Of a stretch of 64,000 bases of DNA, positions 22,776-34,511 are shown piece after piece; the first letter of the stretch is position 1; each line of letters starts with the position of its first letter. The position numbers and the translations under genes are program-made. Source of the DNA: Chrysopilus asiliformis (Eukaryota > Arthropoda > Insecta > Diptera > Rhagionidae); assembly GCA_964034945.1 (NCBI GenBank), contig OZ035961.1, positions 2,397,501 through 2,461,500 on the forward strand, read 5' to 3'. Under the pieces are notes generated by a model. That model was given only the letters and a program-made list of their open reading frames with translations, was not told the origin of the DNA and searched no databases.

Positions 22776-23331
22776 TTATTTCATAAAAATCAAAATAAAC
22801 AAGGGAAATAAAATGAGAACTAAAATTTTGTTGTTTATATTTAGTATTACCATATTTTCGGGTAGCGTATGCTTTTTATTAATAAAATTAATACCAATGG
22901 AACCAACACAGATTTTATATCCTACTATTATTATTATTTGTGATAAAGAGAAACGTGAAAAACATTTATATCCCATTGGCCTATATCCCCGTTGTAACAA
23001 AAGATGAAAATAGACAATAATCATTAAGGACTTTGAATACAGTCTAAGATACATGAAAATACATTGAAACACTTCTATGTCATCTCGTACCTGTGCTTCT
23101 TCATAATGTGCCTTTCCATAATACATTATACTCGTACTTTCCAGTAATAAATTCAAAGTGTTCCTCATGAAGTTCCTTCCTATCATAAAATTGTTCATGG
23201 GCATCAAGAGCAAATACAGACGTGCCAAGAATTGATGCAATGTTTTTACTCAGTTTATAGCAAATTTTTTTTTCCATGCGATACAAAACTATGTGAACAC
23301 AATAGTCCATAAATGAAATAAAATGTTCCAA
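22776..23331 (-). other. Overlapping minus-strand open frames, unidentified
   Basis: A 154-codon frame (22776-23240) and an 80-codon frame (to 23331) overlap in different frames. The distal frame contains SVFALDAHEQFYDRKELHEE, which reads like protein, and could join the longer one by a single shift near 23100. The longer frame is strongly hydrophobic at its C-terminal half. A frame of this length is unusual but not excluded by chance in the window. No family recognised; no splice or promoter evidence. Confidence 0.12.
22813..23007 (+). CDS. Small open frame with membrane segment, doubtful
   Basis: From the ATG at 22813 the 64-residue product has a hydrophobic stretch at about residues 5-27 (signal or membrane type), then a Cys-Asp pair and a Tyr-Pro-rich end with YPIGLYPRC. 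It is antisense to the minus-strand frame above. It may be chance. I do not recognise it and see no promoter or splice signals to support it. Confidence 0.12.
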   Translation: MRTKILLFIFSITIFSGSVCFLLIKLIPMEPTQILYPTIIIICDKEKREKHLYPIGLYPRCNKR

Positions 23332-23679
23332 ATTACGGAAATATCATTTACCCTATTTAATATATCAAGTAAAATTTTAAAAAAAACATTATTTTGTTTA
23401 ATTTAGTTTTTTCAGATGTAGACAATATCGTGGATAAAATTTGCTTTGTCGCTTATGAGATTCCATTTCAGAAATCATTTATAAACATAACAGCCTGATT
23501 AAAAAGTCGCAGCAAATAAAAATTTCATAGAAGAAATTTTTGTTTCTGTTTGCTTTTTATATTGCTTCATATGACTATAAAAACGGTTGTGTCCACTTTT
23601 CTCTAGAACACATGCGGTAAGTTATATTGTAAAAAGACGCGATTTCGCGTCAGGCCATGCTATATAACTAAAAAGATAT

Positions 23680-23908
23680 TTAACACGTTCGTGACATCGT
23701 GTACCACTGGTGGTACATGTACAGTTTTTTAAAACCGCGCGAGTAAATAGTGCGGTAGTTTTTTTGTGGAAGTATGTAATATAAAAACATACACCGTGTA
23801 CCACCGATGGCGCACAACCGCGAGAAAACAAATCGCTAGTGTACCACCCGTGGTACACGATGTCCAAATGTAAAAAAGTTGAAAAAGCAAATGTCACGAA
23901 CGTGTTAA
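23680..23908. mobile_element. piggyBac-like MITE, family b, copy 2
   Basis: Same TTAACACGTTCGTGACAT ends and GTACCAC/GTGGTAC interior as 8045-8270, but in the opposite orientation. TTAA at both ends. Confidence 0.85.
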
Positions 23909-24039
23909 ACAGACCCACATGAATTTGATTAAAAGACTAAAAATCTCCTTAAAAGTGTGAAAATAAAAATACAATAAAAAACTGTTACAAAAACGCTCTA
24001 AAAATAACACTTGCTTGCTCCAGCCGTTCATGTCGTACT

Positions 24040-24209
24040 GGAGTGGTATTCCGTAACTTGATTCAAGCGTTTGTTTCGAGTTAGAAGAAAAAGTATTTGC
24101 TATCTCGGTTTCTCTCTGTCATTTATTTCGGTCGAAACAGAGACAGCGAATACTTCTTGTTTTTCTAACTCGAAACAAACGCTTAAAACAAGTTACGGAA
24201 TATCACTCC
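24040..24209. repeat. Foldback element, 170 bp
   Basis: Arms of about 70 bp start GGAGTGGTATTCCGTAACTT on the left and GGAGTGATATTCCGTAACTT inverted on the right; they include GCGTTTGTTTCGAGTTAGAA. The centre is short, so the whole unit forms a long imperfect hairpin. No clear target duplication. Confidence 0.75.
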
Positions 24210-24746
24210 TGATTTTAAAGCCGTAGAACTTTTAAACTCCGTCACAAGCCTTCTCGATAAATATTTTGTCGCATAATGCAATATCTTTCAAATATCAGAC
24301 TTTCGACGCTTACAGGTATTTTTGGGTGTTACGGCTTCAAAGTCAGTACCAAATGATTGGCTGGAGTCTGAAGGTATTATTTTTTTTTTCAAATATTTTT
24401 TTTTGTTTCTCCTACTTTTTTACAACATTAAGTTCGAGTACAAGTCTTAGCGTTAAGAGGGGAAACATCCTATGGCGAGTCTAAGAAAATCGATTTTTTT
24501 AAGTGCATGCTTTCAAGATTATCTCCAGAAAATTGTATGTCAAAATTCACAGAATTGATAAAGTTATCGCGTTTTCAATAAGAGCGAATATACACGGAAA
24601 CCTAATTTGGAGTTGATCTTCAAATCTCGTTTTTCTCAAAACCACTTTTGTAAACCTGTGGCGGGCATGCTAACTAAAACACTAACTGCCAAAGATTTTA
24701 TTTTACTAAAATGTTTTAATTACAGTCACTATCGTTAGTATGGGCA

Positions 24747-25289
24747 TACACGGAGCAACTTTCGGTCATCAGCATGCCGCAACTTCACCAAATTGTGGGA
24801 AAGAAACGAGTGCGGCAAGAGGGGAAAAGTCGCCACTCGAAAAGTGTTGTTCTCGTCTTCTTTTACGCACACAAACGAAGTCGCTCGTGTAGCACGTCAG
24901 CATGCATGTGTGCGTAATTTCATTGAGTTAGTCGGTGCTTAGCCAACGACTCGTAAACATATCCCAAATAAACAAAAATTGAATGCAAATAGTGAAACCG
25001 CAATTGCAGGTAGTTTTATTTTTCAGGTAGTTAGGTAAATAACAAAATAACCAGTCCTTATTCTTCTATTGTTGGCAGTTTATATTTTGGCAATTGATGT
25101 TGCCTCGGTGCTAGCTAGTAAGGGAATGAGCTGGAAATATAACACATATATGAGAACCACACACACATGAGCGATCGCGTGTTGTACACAAGTTTTTGCT
25201 ACTAAAAAGTGAAGAACGTGTACGTCGGGAAGGCATTTTGAGGACCAAAAGTTGCTGCGACGAGATGAAGCGTGTGCGTTGGCACTTAA
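24747..25289. repeat. Long dispersed repeat R1, copy 1
   Basis: About 540 bp shared, in the same orientation, with 33061-33614. It begins TACACGGAGCAACTTTCGGT and ends near GCGTGTGCGTTGGCACTTA. It is GC-richer than its flanks. The ends carry only a short inverted similarity (ACGTACACG). It could be a solo LTR, the untranslated end of a retroelement, or a large MITE; no coding or target duplication decides it. Confidence 0.7.
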
Positions 25290-27279
25290 GCTTAGAATTT
25301 CGCCAAGAAATATTTATACCATTAACCCCCTGCCCTGGTAAAGTTCTTTTGGTATCTATTGAACCCCAAAACGAATTTCGATTTAGTTATAGAGTAAAGA
25401 CATGTGGCGAGCAAGACTCAAGGCTGTAGTTTGAAGGCTGAGGAAGGTACTAGCGAAAGGTGACCACATTTATTTGTAGGTGCGTAACGTTTCTTTAATG
25501 AAGAATATGTCTTCGCGACCATTTCATTTATACGATTAGGAAAAATTACATTATCGATTGCTACAATGCTTTCGCAAAGCTACTGTTCTGTTACAATTAC
25601 TTGGAATGACAAACACGTTAAAAAAAGCGTGATTAAAATTTTTTAGTAATTTTTCAATTCACTACGTGTCATTCAATTTAATTTTTTTATTTTGACATGT
25701 TTAAGTTGAAAAAAAAGTACAAGGAGATTCCACTCACTTTAGATTCGTTTTCTCTTCTATTTCTGTTATCTCGTAAAATCGTTTTATCTGTAGCCAAAGA
25801 AGTTTTGCAATTTTTCGACTTGTAAGCTTTTATGTTGTGCAAGGATGTCTTGTGCCCGTTTTAACTTCTACGTTTTGAAAGGAAGTGACGTCTGTTACTG
25901 TCAGCACTTGTTGATTGCAGACATAAGCGATACCCAAGTTCATGTTGTTTGTACAAAATCAACCCTACACAATTCCCATCATAAATCACTTCCTGTTAAA
26001 TCCTTTGTCAAGGTTTTCCACTTTCTTGTATATGACCTTTTAACGCGAGTTCGAGTCAATTTTCGGATGTGAGCATATATTGGGATTATATTTATTTGTG
26101 TTTATTCTTAGTTGGTATTTAACATGCGCTATTAGGGTTAACGACTTAATTAATGGTACTTAGAATGAAATATAAATTTTGTAGGATTCAAAGGATGTTT
26201 TACGAATTCTGTAAATATACATGATTTAATTAATTCAATTTCTCAACCTCTAGGATTCTAATATTATTTATTTTTGATAATTTTCGGGCTGTAGGTAATA
26301 TCGGTGTTTGTACGTAAGCGTTTTTACGTTGAATTCATACGAAATTTTAAATTAAAACTAATGCCGGTTAATATTACAAATTGCTTTATTTCGGTTAATT
26401 ATAATTCAGTTACTCTTGGATGCGTCTCTAACAATTGCGACTGTTCGCGATGGCGACTAAACAAAAAAGAGAGCGAGTAATCTGGCGTATTGCCAGATTA
26501 CCATTTTAATAATAATGCCTTTGGCGTTAACAATCGGAATATTTTTGCTTCTATCGAAAAAGTTTCAATTCAAGTAGCAGATTTCCCATGGCCACAATTG
26601 AATAATACCATGAAATTAAATTTAAATTAAAACATTGAGGAGTTGGAAATTTTTTCGATAGGAAACATTAAGTTTCCTTTCGATCCTGAGAATCAATGGT
26701 GGATCTCATCAGAGTGATCTCTATCACTGATCTGACCACAAAGGATGTGGACGAGAGGGGAGAGTTCAAATTTCTCTAGTAAGTCAACTAATTAAGTTCT
26801 ATATTTGTGAATTATACTGATAAAGTAAATTTTTTATTCGAACTATTTTTACTTTATGAGGTAAGGTTTGTTAACAGAGTTAAGTCTAATGGCGTATTCG
26901 TGTGGTCTGCTGTTTTTGCCCGGAAATTGTTCGATCTAGATTTTTAATCGAATATAAAATTTTGACAAATTTTATCTAACAATATTGTATTGAATAAAGC
27001 AGGCCCTCTTCACTCAGAGCAATTTATGCATAGATTCTACTAAATGTGGATAGTTTCTATCCAATTATGTAGATGAGAAATTGACCGATCCCTTTAATTT
27101 GAATTAAGTATTAAAAAGAAACAATATTATTATTCTTCATTATAAGAAAAGTCCAATTGGTTCTTTCACCCAACTGCGATAAATCAAAAAGCAGAGTAAA
27201 CTTTTTGTTCCATTCTGTAAATTTTTAATGCTTGAGATCTTTTTGATTTTCAATAATACAACTACAATTATTTCAGATA
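25290..27279. other. No gene recognised; one small perfect hairpin
   Basis: A 10-bp stem with a 5-base loop (GTAATCTGGC and its complement) lies at 26477-26501. A 75-codon frame at 25845-26072 has no recognisable motif. Nothing else supported in 2 kb. Confidence 0.4.
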
Positions 27280-27611
27280 GACTGTGTTTACATTGACTGT
27301 GTTTACATTGACTGTGTTTACATTGACTGTGTTTACATTAGGACTCACTTTGAGGCGGCACGTCATTCGCTCTGGCTAAATGAGGGTGAAGGACGCAGTG
27401 GGGAGGGAAACCAAAAAGAGCGAACGAAGTTTAGATTCACTTAAAATTATCGGTCGCAAACCGGTTTTTGAGTCTTGTCGTTAAAACCTTAGTCTTTAGT
27501 TTTGTTGATGAAACCGGTTTAGTGAATCCAGATGAAGCGAACCGTGTGCACACGACAGAGAAATGAGGAATGATGTGCCGCCTTAAAATGAATTCCAATG
27601 TAAACACAGTC
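27280..27611. mobile_element. MITE with its left end quadrupled
   Basis: The right end is the inverse of ACTGTGTTTACATTG once (27596-27610); the left end has this 15-mer four times in tandem (27281-27340). Inside, GGCGGCACGTCATTC (left) is inverted as GGCGGCACATCATTC (right), and AAACCGGTTT-containing arms lie further in. ATA flanks both sides if the element starts at the G before the first unit. It is non-coding. Confidence 0.75.
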
Positions 27612-27900
27612 ATAGACTTCAAGAAGGCTAGCGCTGGTCATGCAGAGAATTGCGACGATAAACTGGTGGACCTGGGCACGAGACCGAGACGGAACCTCTG
27701 GCGGAAGACATTTTTGGTAAACCAAGTCCGAAAACAGGTTGTATCGCCGAAGAAGAAGAGAAACAAAAAAGAAGACTACGTCAACTTTCACCGAGCGCAT
27801 GAACAGAATACTCTCAGCAAACTAATAATATGCTTCCGTCCGGACCTTCAATTTCCCTGTTTAAATTATGTAGAACGGCATAGTCTTCTCAGGTAGAAAT
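27612..27900 (+). other. GC-richer segment with open frame, unidentified
   Basis: Directly after the MITE the sequence is GC-richer and open on the plus strand to 27896, giving a very basic product with PKKKRNKKEDYVNF. The minus strand is open too (27519-27800). Neither matches a family I recognise. It could be an old retroelement tail. Confidence 0.15.
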
Positions 27901-28136
27901 TGTTATTCTAGTAATATACTACGTTAAATACTAGTAGTATCCTACGATAATTAGTCTATATAAATACATGCTTTTATCAGAATGGCTATGCCACACATGA
28001 AAAACAAAATCCATGACAAATCCATAACAAAAGTGTTACACTGTTGTTTGTATTTCAATAAAAACAAATAGATTAATGTTGGAAAATAAATTTAATTCGT
28101 AGAGTTTGATAAACTTCATTTAAGGCAAAAAAACAA

Positions 28137-28454
28137 GTGATTGAAAAAATTATAGAAAAAGCTTTAAAAAATTGGGATCTTTGGGTACATTGGGGTTTGC
28201 GGACAAGAAAATATAATGCATATGGAAACAAAATCCTCTTTTATTGGCTTTTTGTGTATAGTTTTTTAACCTGTTTTTATGCGAGCGTTTCCGCTATATT
28301 AGTAGAAAAGGTAACCAATGTATGCGACTATAGTACCTCGATAAATAAAACCCAGGTTAAACGCGTTTATCCCAAACTTTACCCCAAAAATATGTGCCTG
28401 TTGATTAAATCTGAAAAAGGATTGGATAAAGTTGTCAGACCCGTGTCAAAGTAA
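28137..28454 (+). CDS. Open frame with membrane segment, doubtful
   Basis: About 105 codons, opening at GTG with no usable ATG nearby, so at best an internal exon. It is Trp/Tyr-rich, with a hydrophobic stretch at about residues 33-57, then Cys-Asp and KRVYPKLYPKNMC. The YPxxLYP pattern after a membrane segment recalls the 22813 frame, but spacing differs and the match is weak. Frames of this length are expected by chance once or twice in the window. Confidence 0.15.
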   Translation: MIEKIIEKALKNWDLWVHWGLRTRKYNAYGNKILFYWLFVYSFLTCFYASVSAILVEKVTNVCDYSTSINKTQVKRVYPKLYPKNMCLLIKSEKGLDKVVRPVSK

Positions 28455-29794
28455 TAAATAGTCTCGTATAGGTTCAATGCTGCTAAATGAAGAACAATAC
28501 TGTACAAAGATGGAATATAGTCGTAGTATAGTCCCGATGAGCATATGAACAATAGGGTACCTTAAGCGCACTAAAATACTGGTTTTGTTCTTCTATTTTG
28601 TTCGTGTTCTGAAGGCTTCAACAGTTTTGTTAACAAAATCTGAAAGGAAACATATTTCACATGGCAGGAAACGTGTCCTAGCTTTTAAAAAGCTTTTTAC
28701 TTTAACATAAATACTCATACATACTAAAGGTGCTGGTAAATCTTTAAGTTTTTTTTCCAATACCTAGTGGTGGATTCTGACTTATAAAATTCTTTTTCAG
28801 CCTAACCGAAACTGTAAGCTATAATTATTTTCTGATTAATTTCTGAATAATTTGCAAACCATATTTTTCGAAAAAGAAAAATAAAAAATGATTTTCTACA
28901 TATCTTTGCGTGTTTAATTCTATAGAAATAGTTTAGTACATATGTTAGTAGTAAACTATAGATTTTGCATTAAATAGATTGAATTTTAATTAGATATCTT
29001 TTTTATTTATATGTATGTACCTGAATTAGAATATATTTAATATGAAACAGTATTTTCTGTTAACATTTTATGATCCTATTTGGGCAAATGTCTATAAATC
29101 ATCTTTGTCATGACTTTGTTTGATGGTAGGTTGCTGTATGTTACTAAAGAAGAAAACTCAAACCAGCAATTGTTATTCAATCGATGTTTATTCAAATTGA
29201 TGGAGCAAATAAACTACCCTTCAATCAAAGCGATTTTTTTCTTATTTCTTCTTATATTTTTGTGTTTGGCTGAATTGAAAGTGTAAACAGATCCATCGAT
29301 GGGAGAGAAAAAAAAGTAAATACATTGAAGCGAAAGAAGAAAAATTTGAAAATAGTATATAATATGTATAGGTAGAAATTGTGAACGGTCGGTGTCGAAG
29401 AAGGTGAACTCTTGTCGAAAGAAGTCAATTTGTCTTTATGTATTTGTCGCGTTCCAACCTCCACGAATATTTCAACAGCGAAATTTTCCAAATATCAAGG
29501 AAGCAAGAATCGTGGAACACGAAGGTAAAATGACGATCTGGAGTATTGAAGGAAGGGTGAGAATCCATCTTATAACAACTGAAAAGGAAGTGACAAAAAC
29601 AAATTTTGGTTTTTGCTAAGGAAACTACTTAAATTAATATGTTTTTATTGTCGAATTTTTTTACATCTGTTTAAATATGTTTTTCATTTCATCTTATATT
29701 GAGATTTTTCGTTATTAATTATTATTTTATGTTTGTAAAATTATATAATAATTATTCTTAACGATCAAAAATTGAAAAGTTTTTGGAAAAATTA
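28455..29794. other. AT-rich DNA, nothing firm
   Basis: Around 29252-29619 both strands are open for 75-79 codons (plus strand ending with IEGRVRIHLITTEKEVTKTN). No family recognised, no splice evidence. Confidence 0.4.
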
Positions 29795-29944
29795 CACTCA
29801 GAAAAATGTCCAGGTCAACTTTTTGTCAGGTTAACTCTGACCGCTAGCTGGCTGACAGAGGTTTCCATTACATGACATTACATCCTCGAAATGCCTATCT
29901 AAGGTCAACTCGTGCAGCTCCCAAGGCTCTACTTCACCTGCTCG
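29795..29944. mobile_element. CACTCAGAAAAATG MITE, truncated copy
   Basis: One end (TA then CACTCAGAAAAATGTCCAGG) and about 150 bp matching the family at 34512 and 41547; the other end is missing. Confidence 0.7.
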
Positions 29945-29990
29945 TAATTAATTGATATCCTGGAGTTATTTAGCCTATGAGTTTATAAAT

Positions 29991-30195
29991 TTAACACATT
30001 GGCTGCCATGGCTATCATTTTTGATAGCCAGTGAAAATTGGCACTATGATTCATGACCGGCCAAGGCTATCATTTTCGATAGCTGGGTCTACAATCTACA
30101 TGCATACATACATACATTCATACATACGTACATTCTACATACGTCTACATCTCCCTTACATTTTTGCAAAATTGGTCTGGCAGTCAACGTGTTAA
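29991..30195. mobile_element. piggyBac-like MITE, family d
   Basis: TTAA at both ends (29991-29994, 30192-30195) with inverted repeats CACATTGGCTGCCA and CACGTTGACTGCCA. Inside, GGCTATCATTTTTGATAGCC folds as a hairpin and recurs as a variant at about 30065. A (CATA)n-like stretch lies at about 30101-30140. Confidence 0.75.
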
Positions 30196-30763
30196 AAATC
30201 CAACATTTAGCGGCAAAGAAGAATTGGTCATGGTTGATACAGAAATATCAACTATTCACATTTTAAACTCAATGTTTGAACATATTCAAGAATAACAACA
30301 AAAGGGAGCACCGTATGCATAAAACTGGGTGCATTATCAGAAAATTTAGACAAATCCGGCTGCCAATGAATAATTTTTCAAATAAAGACTGACTCTGGTT
30401 ATTTTCCTCTTAACCAGAAGCAGCTTGACGTATTACAAGCAATTTGAGAAAATTTATGGTCATGATATTATTGAAAGCATGCTTAAAAATTTTAATAACA
30501 CTGCAAAAAGGTTTTTGTTTCTTGGTATCCAATAGCCGTTTATAAATACCGGCCTAATGATTCCAAGGACTAGGAAAAAGAGTGATATAAATATACATTT
30601 CGGCCCGTTTGTCTTTTGGCACATTAAATTCTTGAGCTGGAGACTTGAGATTTTTTACGAATTAGTTTCTCTTATAATGTAAGGTACAGTTCTTGAATAT
30701 GAAAAATCTCATCACTCCTTGCCTCTCCCCCATCCAAATGAAATCAAAACTTGAACAGAGAAC

Positions 30764-31119
30764 TTAACACGTTCGTGACATCGTGTACCACCAGTGGTAC
30801 ATCCCAAGGAACACAAAAGGTCGTAAAGTGGTCGTCGCGACTTTAGTTTCGTTACTGTATGGTTGCGACGACCACTTTACGACCTTTTTTGCTACTTGGG
30901 ATGCATAGTGCAATCGATTTTTGAATATTCCTGACAATCGTAAGTATAAAAACATAGTTTTAACATAAATTGTCAGTATTTTATGAAGTAATATAAAAAC
31001 ACGCACCGTGTACCACCGATGGCGCACAACCGCGAGAAAACAAATCGCTAGTGTACAAACCGTGGTACACGATGTCCAAATCTAAAAAAAGTTGAAAAAA
31101 CAAATGTCACGAACGTGTT
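30764..31119. mobile_element. piggyBac-like MITE, family b, copy 3, interrupted
   Basis: Same ends as 8045 and 23680. The left TTAA is intact (30764-30767); the right end reads TTCA, one base off. A 98-bp hairpin element interrupts it at 30803-30900 and the adjoining sequence has diverged from the other copies. Confidence 0.8.
30803..30900. mobile_element. Hairpin MITE nested in a piggyBac-like MITE
   Basis: Arms of about 36 bp begin CCCAAG and meet around GTCGTAAAGTGGTCGTCGC; four mismatches at most. AT lies on both sides (30801-30802, 30901-30902), which may be a 2-bp duplication. The host MITE sequence resumes on either side. Confidence 0.8.
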
Positions 31120-33060
31120 CATAATATTTCTTTTTCGTACTTCCAGAAGTGGAGTGAATCTGGCCAAAAAAAGGTCCGATTCAGAATCAAAATATGATTA
31201 AAGTATTCAATATTTTTTTTTTTTGACTTTTATGGAAAATTTCACAAAAACATTAGGATAACGGTTACCATCCCTGCTTACACCCAATTTATTTATATAT
31301 CGAGTTTAACTAGCAAGAAAAATATTGTCATTTAACTGTAGGTAGTTTTAAAATTAAACTGTTTATGGCTAAAAAACTTCGTAAAAATTCATAATATATT
31401 ATAATCAGCAAAGAAACAGTTTTAATCCAGAATATTAAGAGGATAGTCAAGTGGGCCATGTTTTAAATGATTTCATTCCACAATAAAATGAGGTCCATTT
31501 CTACCACTCCAATGCGAAAATGGTAAATATGAATGGTCCACGTAGCATCCATTACTCATATAAAAATGAATTATGGCCTGGGAGCATAATAAACACAATA
31601 TAACAAGGATTTAGCAAACTTTTTGCTTTTTGCCATCATACAAATTCGTATGTCAGCAGGGAAAATTTGTTTTCATTTCCCAACCAGTATTCAATGCATT
31701 CATGGAAAAGTTTGTAATGAAAATTTGGTCATGACGTGAAAATTTTCAACAAAAAAGGGAAAGTCGTCTTTGGTTGATGAAAAAGTGTTTAAAAAGTTAT
31801 TATATTCAAATTTTTTGACATATACATATTATTTCAATAGACGTGATTAATCGATAAACAATAAACAGGTGTGCTTTTTCAAATAAATTTGAATATTCTC
31901 ACAGAAAGATTATTAAAACAATGCTTTGTCGTTTTTTTCGATTTTAGCAGGTCGGTGAAAAAGATTTAACCAAGTATTAGCAATAAAAAGACTAATGAGT
32001 ATAACTGAAAGGACCTGTTGGGTGATGTAAGTAAACACTACTTAATTTTTGCAAACTGTTTACATACTTTCCGCAATGGGAAACGTGACAGCAATGCTAA
32101 GTTGACAGTTTTAATTGAAATGGTTCTCAAGGGACGGCTAACAAAAACGCAAATTTTCAAAGTATGATACGCAAAATACGTGTCCTGCTTACAAAAACAT
32201 CAAATACAAATGTGAAATTCTTAAAAAATCAACAACTTTGTAGACAGTTTTGTTTGAAAAAATGTTAAAAATAAAAGAATTAATATGTTGATTAAATCTC
32301 TATAGTCTTGTTTTGAAGTTTACAAAAATAAATATATATCAACTAGTAGAAAATTTCTGTGTAACCAAAAAATGCAAATTAAAGTAAAATTTAGTGGGTT
32401 AGGTTCAAACTGAAAGTGCCAATTTTTTAGATTATCTGAATTTTGCAGTCATATAGCTTGCAATGACTTTATTGCTTTAGTATGGACAGTATTTTTTATC
32501 AGTGTCGAATCTTCCTCTCTTTTTTCACGGCATCATGTACCACCTAAACTCACAATATTTTATCACTTATCTGACAGGAAATGATATAATTAAGTTTTGA
32601 CTATTTTCTAGACCAAAAACACCAAACGCATGAAATTTCTCGATAAAGAGTTGTTGAAACTATTTTTTAAATGATGACATTAGGTATCCCCAAAATGGAT
32701 TTTTTCAAATCAATTTCATGAAATATCAATGAAACAGTCTTAAATTTAGTTCTGAAACTTTACATAATTATTGCCGCCATATTAATTTATATTCCCTTAG
32801 AATTGCAACGCCAAAAAGTAGCTGTTGTTTTTATTTTTGCTGGCAAAAAAAATTGTCGAAAAAACTTCATTTTTTCACGGCATCATGTGACTCAACTTGT
32901 AGTTATGTGACTCAACTTGTAGCTGGATACCTTTTAATAATAGTACGAATATCATCCATCGAAATGCCTTCGATACATATTTACAGTTTTTCCAACAGAC
33001 TTTTAGTTTTCAAGAAAATGAAACTAGAACTTTGAATCCCATGCTTCCTTAGCGAGGACG
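31120..33060. other. AT-rich DNA; one 20-bp duplication
   Basis: ATGTGACTCAACTTGTAG occurs twice in tandem at 32885-32922. TTTTTCACGGCATCATGT occurs at about 32521 and 32871. No gene or element supported. Confidence 0.45.
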
Positions 33061-33614
33061 TACACGGAGCAACTTTCGGTCTTCAGCATGCCTCAGCCTC
33101 ACCAAATTGTAGGAAAGAAACGAGTGCGGCAAGAGGGGAAAAGTCGCCACTCGACAAGTGTTCTTCACTTCATCTTTTACGCACACAAACGAAGTCGCTC
33201 GTGTAGCACGTCAGCATGCATGTGTGCGTAATCTCATTGAGTCAGTCGGTGCTTAGCCACCGATTCGTTAACATATCCCAAATAAACAAAAATTGAATCC
33301 AAATAGTGAAATCCCAATTGCAGGTAGTTTTATTTTTCAGGTAGCTAGGAAAGAGTAAATGCCATAACAAATTACCAGTCATTATTCTTCTATTGTTGGC
33401 AGTTTCTATTTTGGCAATTGATGTTGCCTCGGTGCTAGCTAATAAAGGAATGAGCTGGAAATACAACACATATATGAGAACCACACACACATGAGCGATC
33501 GCTTGTTGTACACAAGTTTTTCCTACTAAAAAGTGAAGAAGCGTGTACGTCGGAAAGGCATTTTGAGGACCAAAAGTTGCCGCGACGTGAAGAAGCGTGT
33601 ACGTTCGCATTTAG
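33061..33614. repeat. Long dispersed repeat R1, copy 2
   Basis: Direct repeat of 24747-25289, with scattered substitutions and a few small indels. Its end runs into a perfect palindrome at 33590-33740. A minus-strand frame of 122 codons over it is not kept in copy 1, so it is not treated as a gene. Confidence 0.7.
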
Positions 33615-33740
33615 GAATCTGCTAATAGATATGAATCTGATATTGACTCAAAATATACTTAATTTATTATACTTAATTTTGAGTCAATATCAGATTCATA
33701 TCTATTAGCAGATTCCTAAATGCGAACGTACACGCTTCTT
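33590..33740. repeat. Perfect palindrome, 65-bp arms, 21-bp spacer
   Basis: The arms (33590-33654 and 33676-33740) start AAGAAGCGTGTACGTTCGCA and match exactly. The left arm includes the end of repeat R1, so R1's end is present twice in opposite orientation with about 40 bp of other sequence. A perfect arm means recent origin, or an assembly fold-back. Confidence 0.9.
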
Positions 33741-34511
33741 CTCGTCGCACTTAATATTGTTATATTAAAAATATTTATATAGAGCTTTTTAAATCCGAGT
33801 AGTATATAGAAGTTTTTAAATGCTAGTGCTATTTTAAATATTAGTACTATCGCAAAATTTCTATCATTTTCAAATATTCGTTTTTTTTTATATCCTTGCT
33901 AGAAAAATCTATTAAGCAATACTCTTTGCTCGAATGGCTTTTACGGAAATTTTTATGCTAAATCTGGAAAGACTATATTAAGTCTTGTATTCTGCTATCA
34001 TTCTTATATATTCCAGAATTTCTGCTTTAAACATAGAGGTATAATATTACAAATACCTTCTTTGTATCAGATTTTTTTCTGCTGAAACAAAAAAATATTT
34101 TTTCATTGTAATATTTTTCTCAGCATTGGTAACATTTATTTCAAATAAGGTAACTACTAAAAACGCAGTCAGTTGATTTCCTTGCGGAACTCATTCGATA
34201 TTCCAAAAGTGTCTTTCATAAACTGAAGGAAATGTTTTCAATTGCGGTGACACAAAACGCTCGTTTCCACTTTTAATACATCTTTGATCGTATTTTATTG
34301 TACGTGCTGGAATTCTCATTAAGTCAACGCCATATGTCGTAAGGGCTTTAGGAGATCAATATATTTGAAATTATAAGTAGAGCGAGCTGAAATAGAGTTG
34401 TTGTGAATGGTGCAAAATTAAATATAAATTAATATTACGCTTGTGTAAATTTACTTAAACAAAGTATTATTTTTAGATTGTATTTAATTCTATGTACTCG
34501 TACATACTATA
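33741..34511. other. AT-rich DNA, nothing recognised
   Basis: No feature supported. Confidence 0.45.

Noticed and set aside
27570..27896. 108-codon gene starting inside the 27280 MITE
   Set aside because: The start lies within the MITE's right arm; only the part beyond 27612 is kept, as a low-confidence GC-rich segment.
33242..33610. 122-codon minus-strand gene
   Set aside because: It lies in dispersed repeat R1 and the other copy (24747-25289) does not keep the frame.
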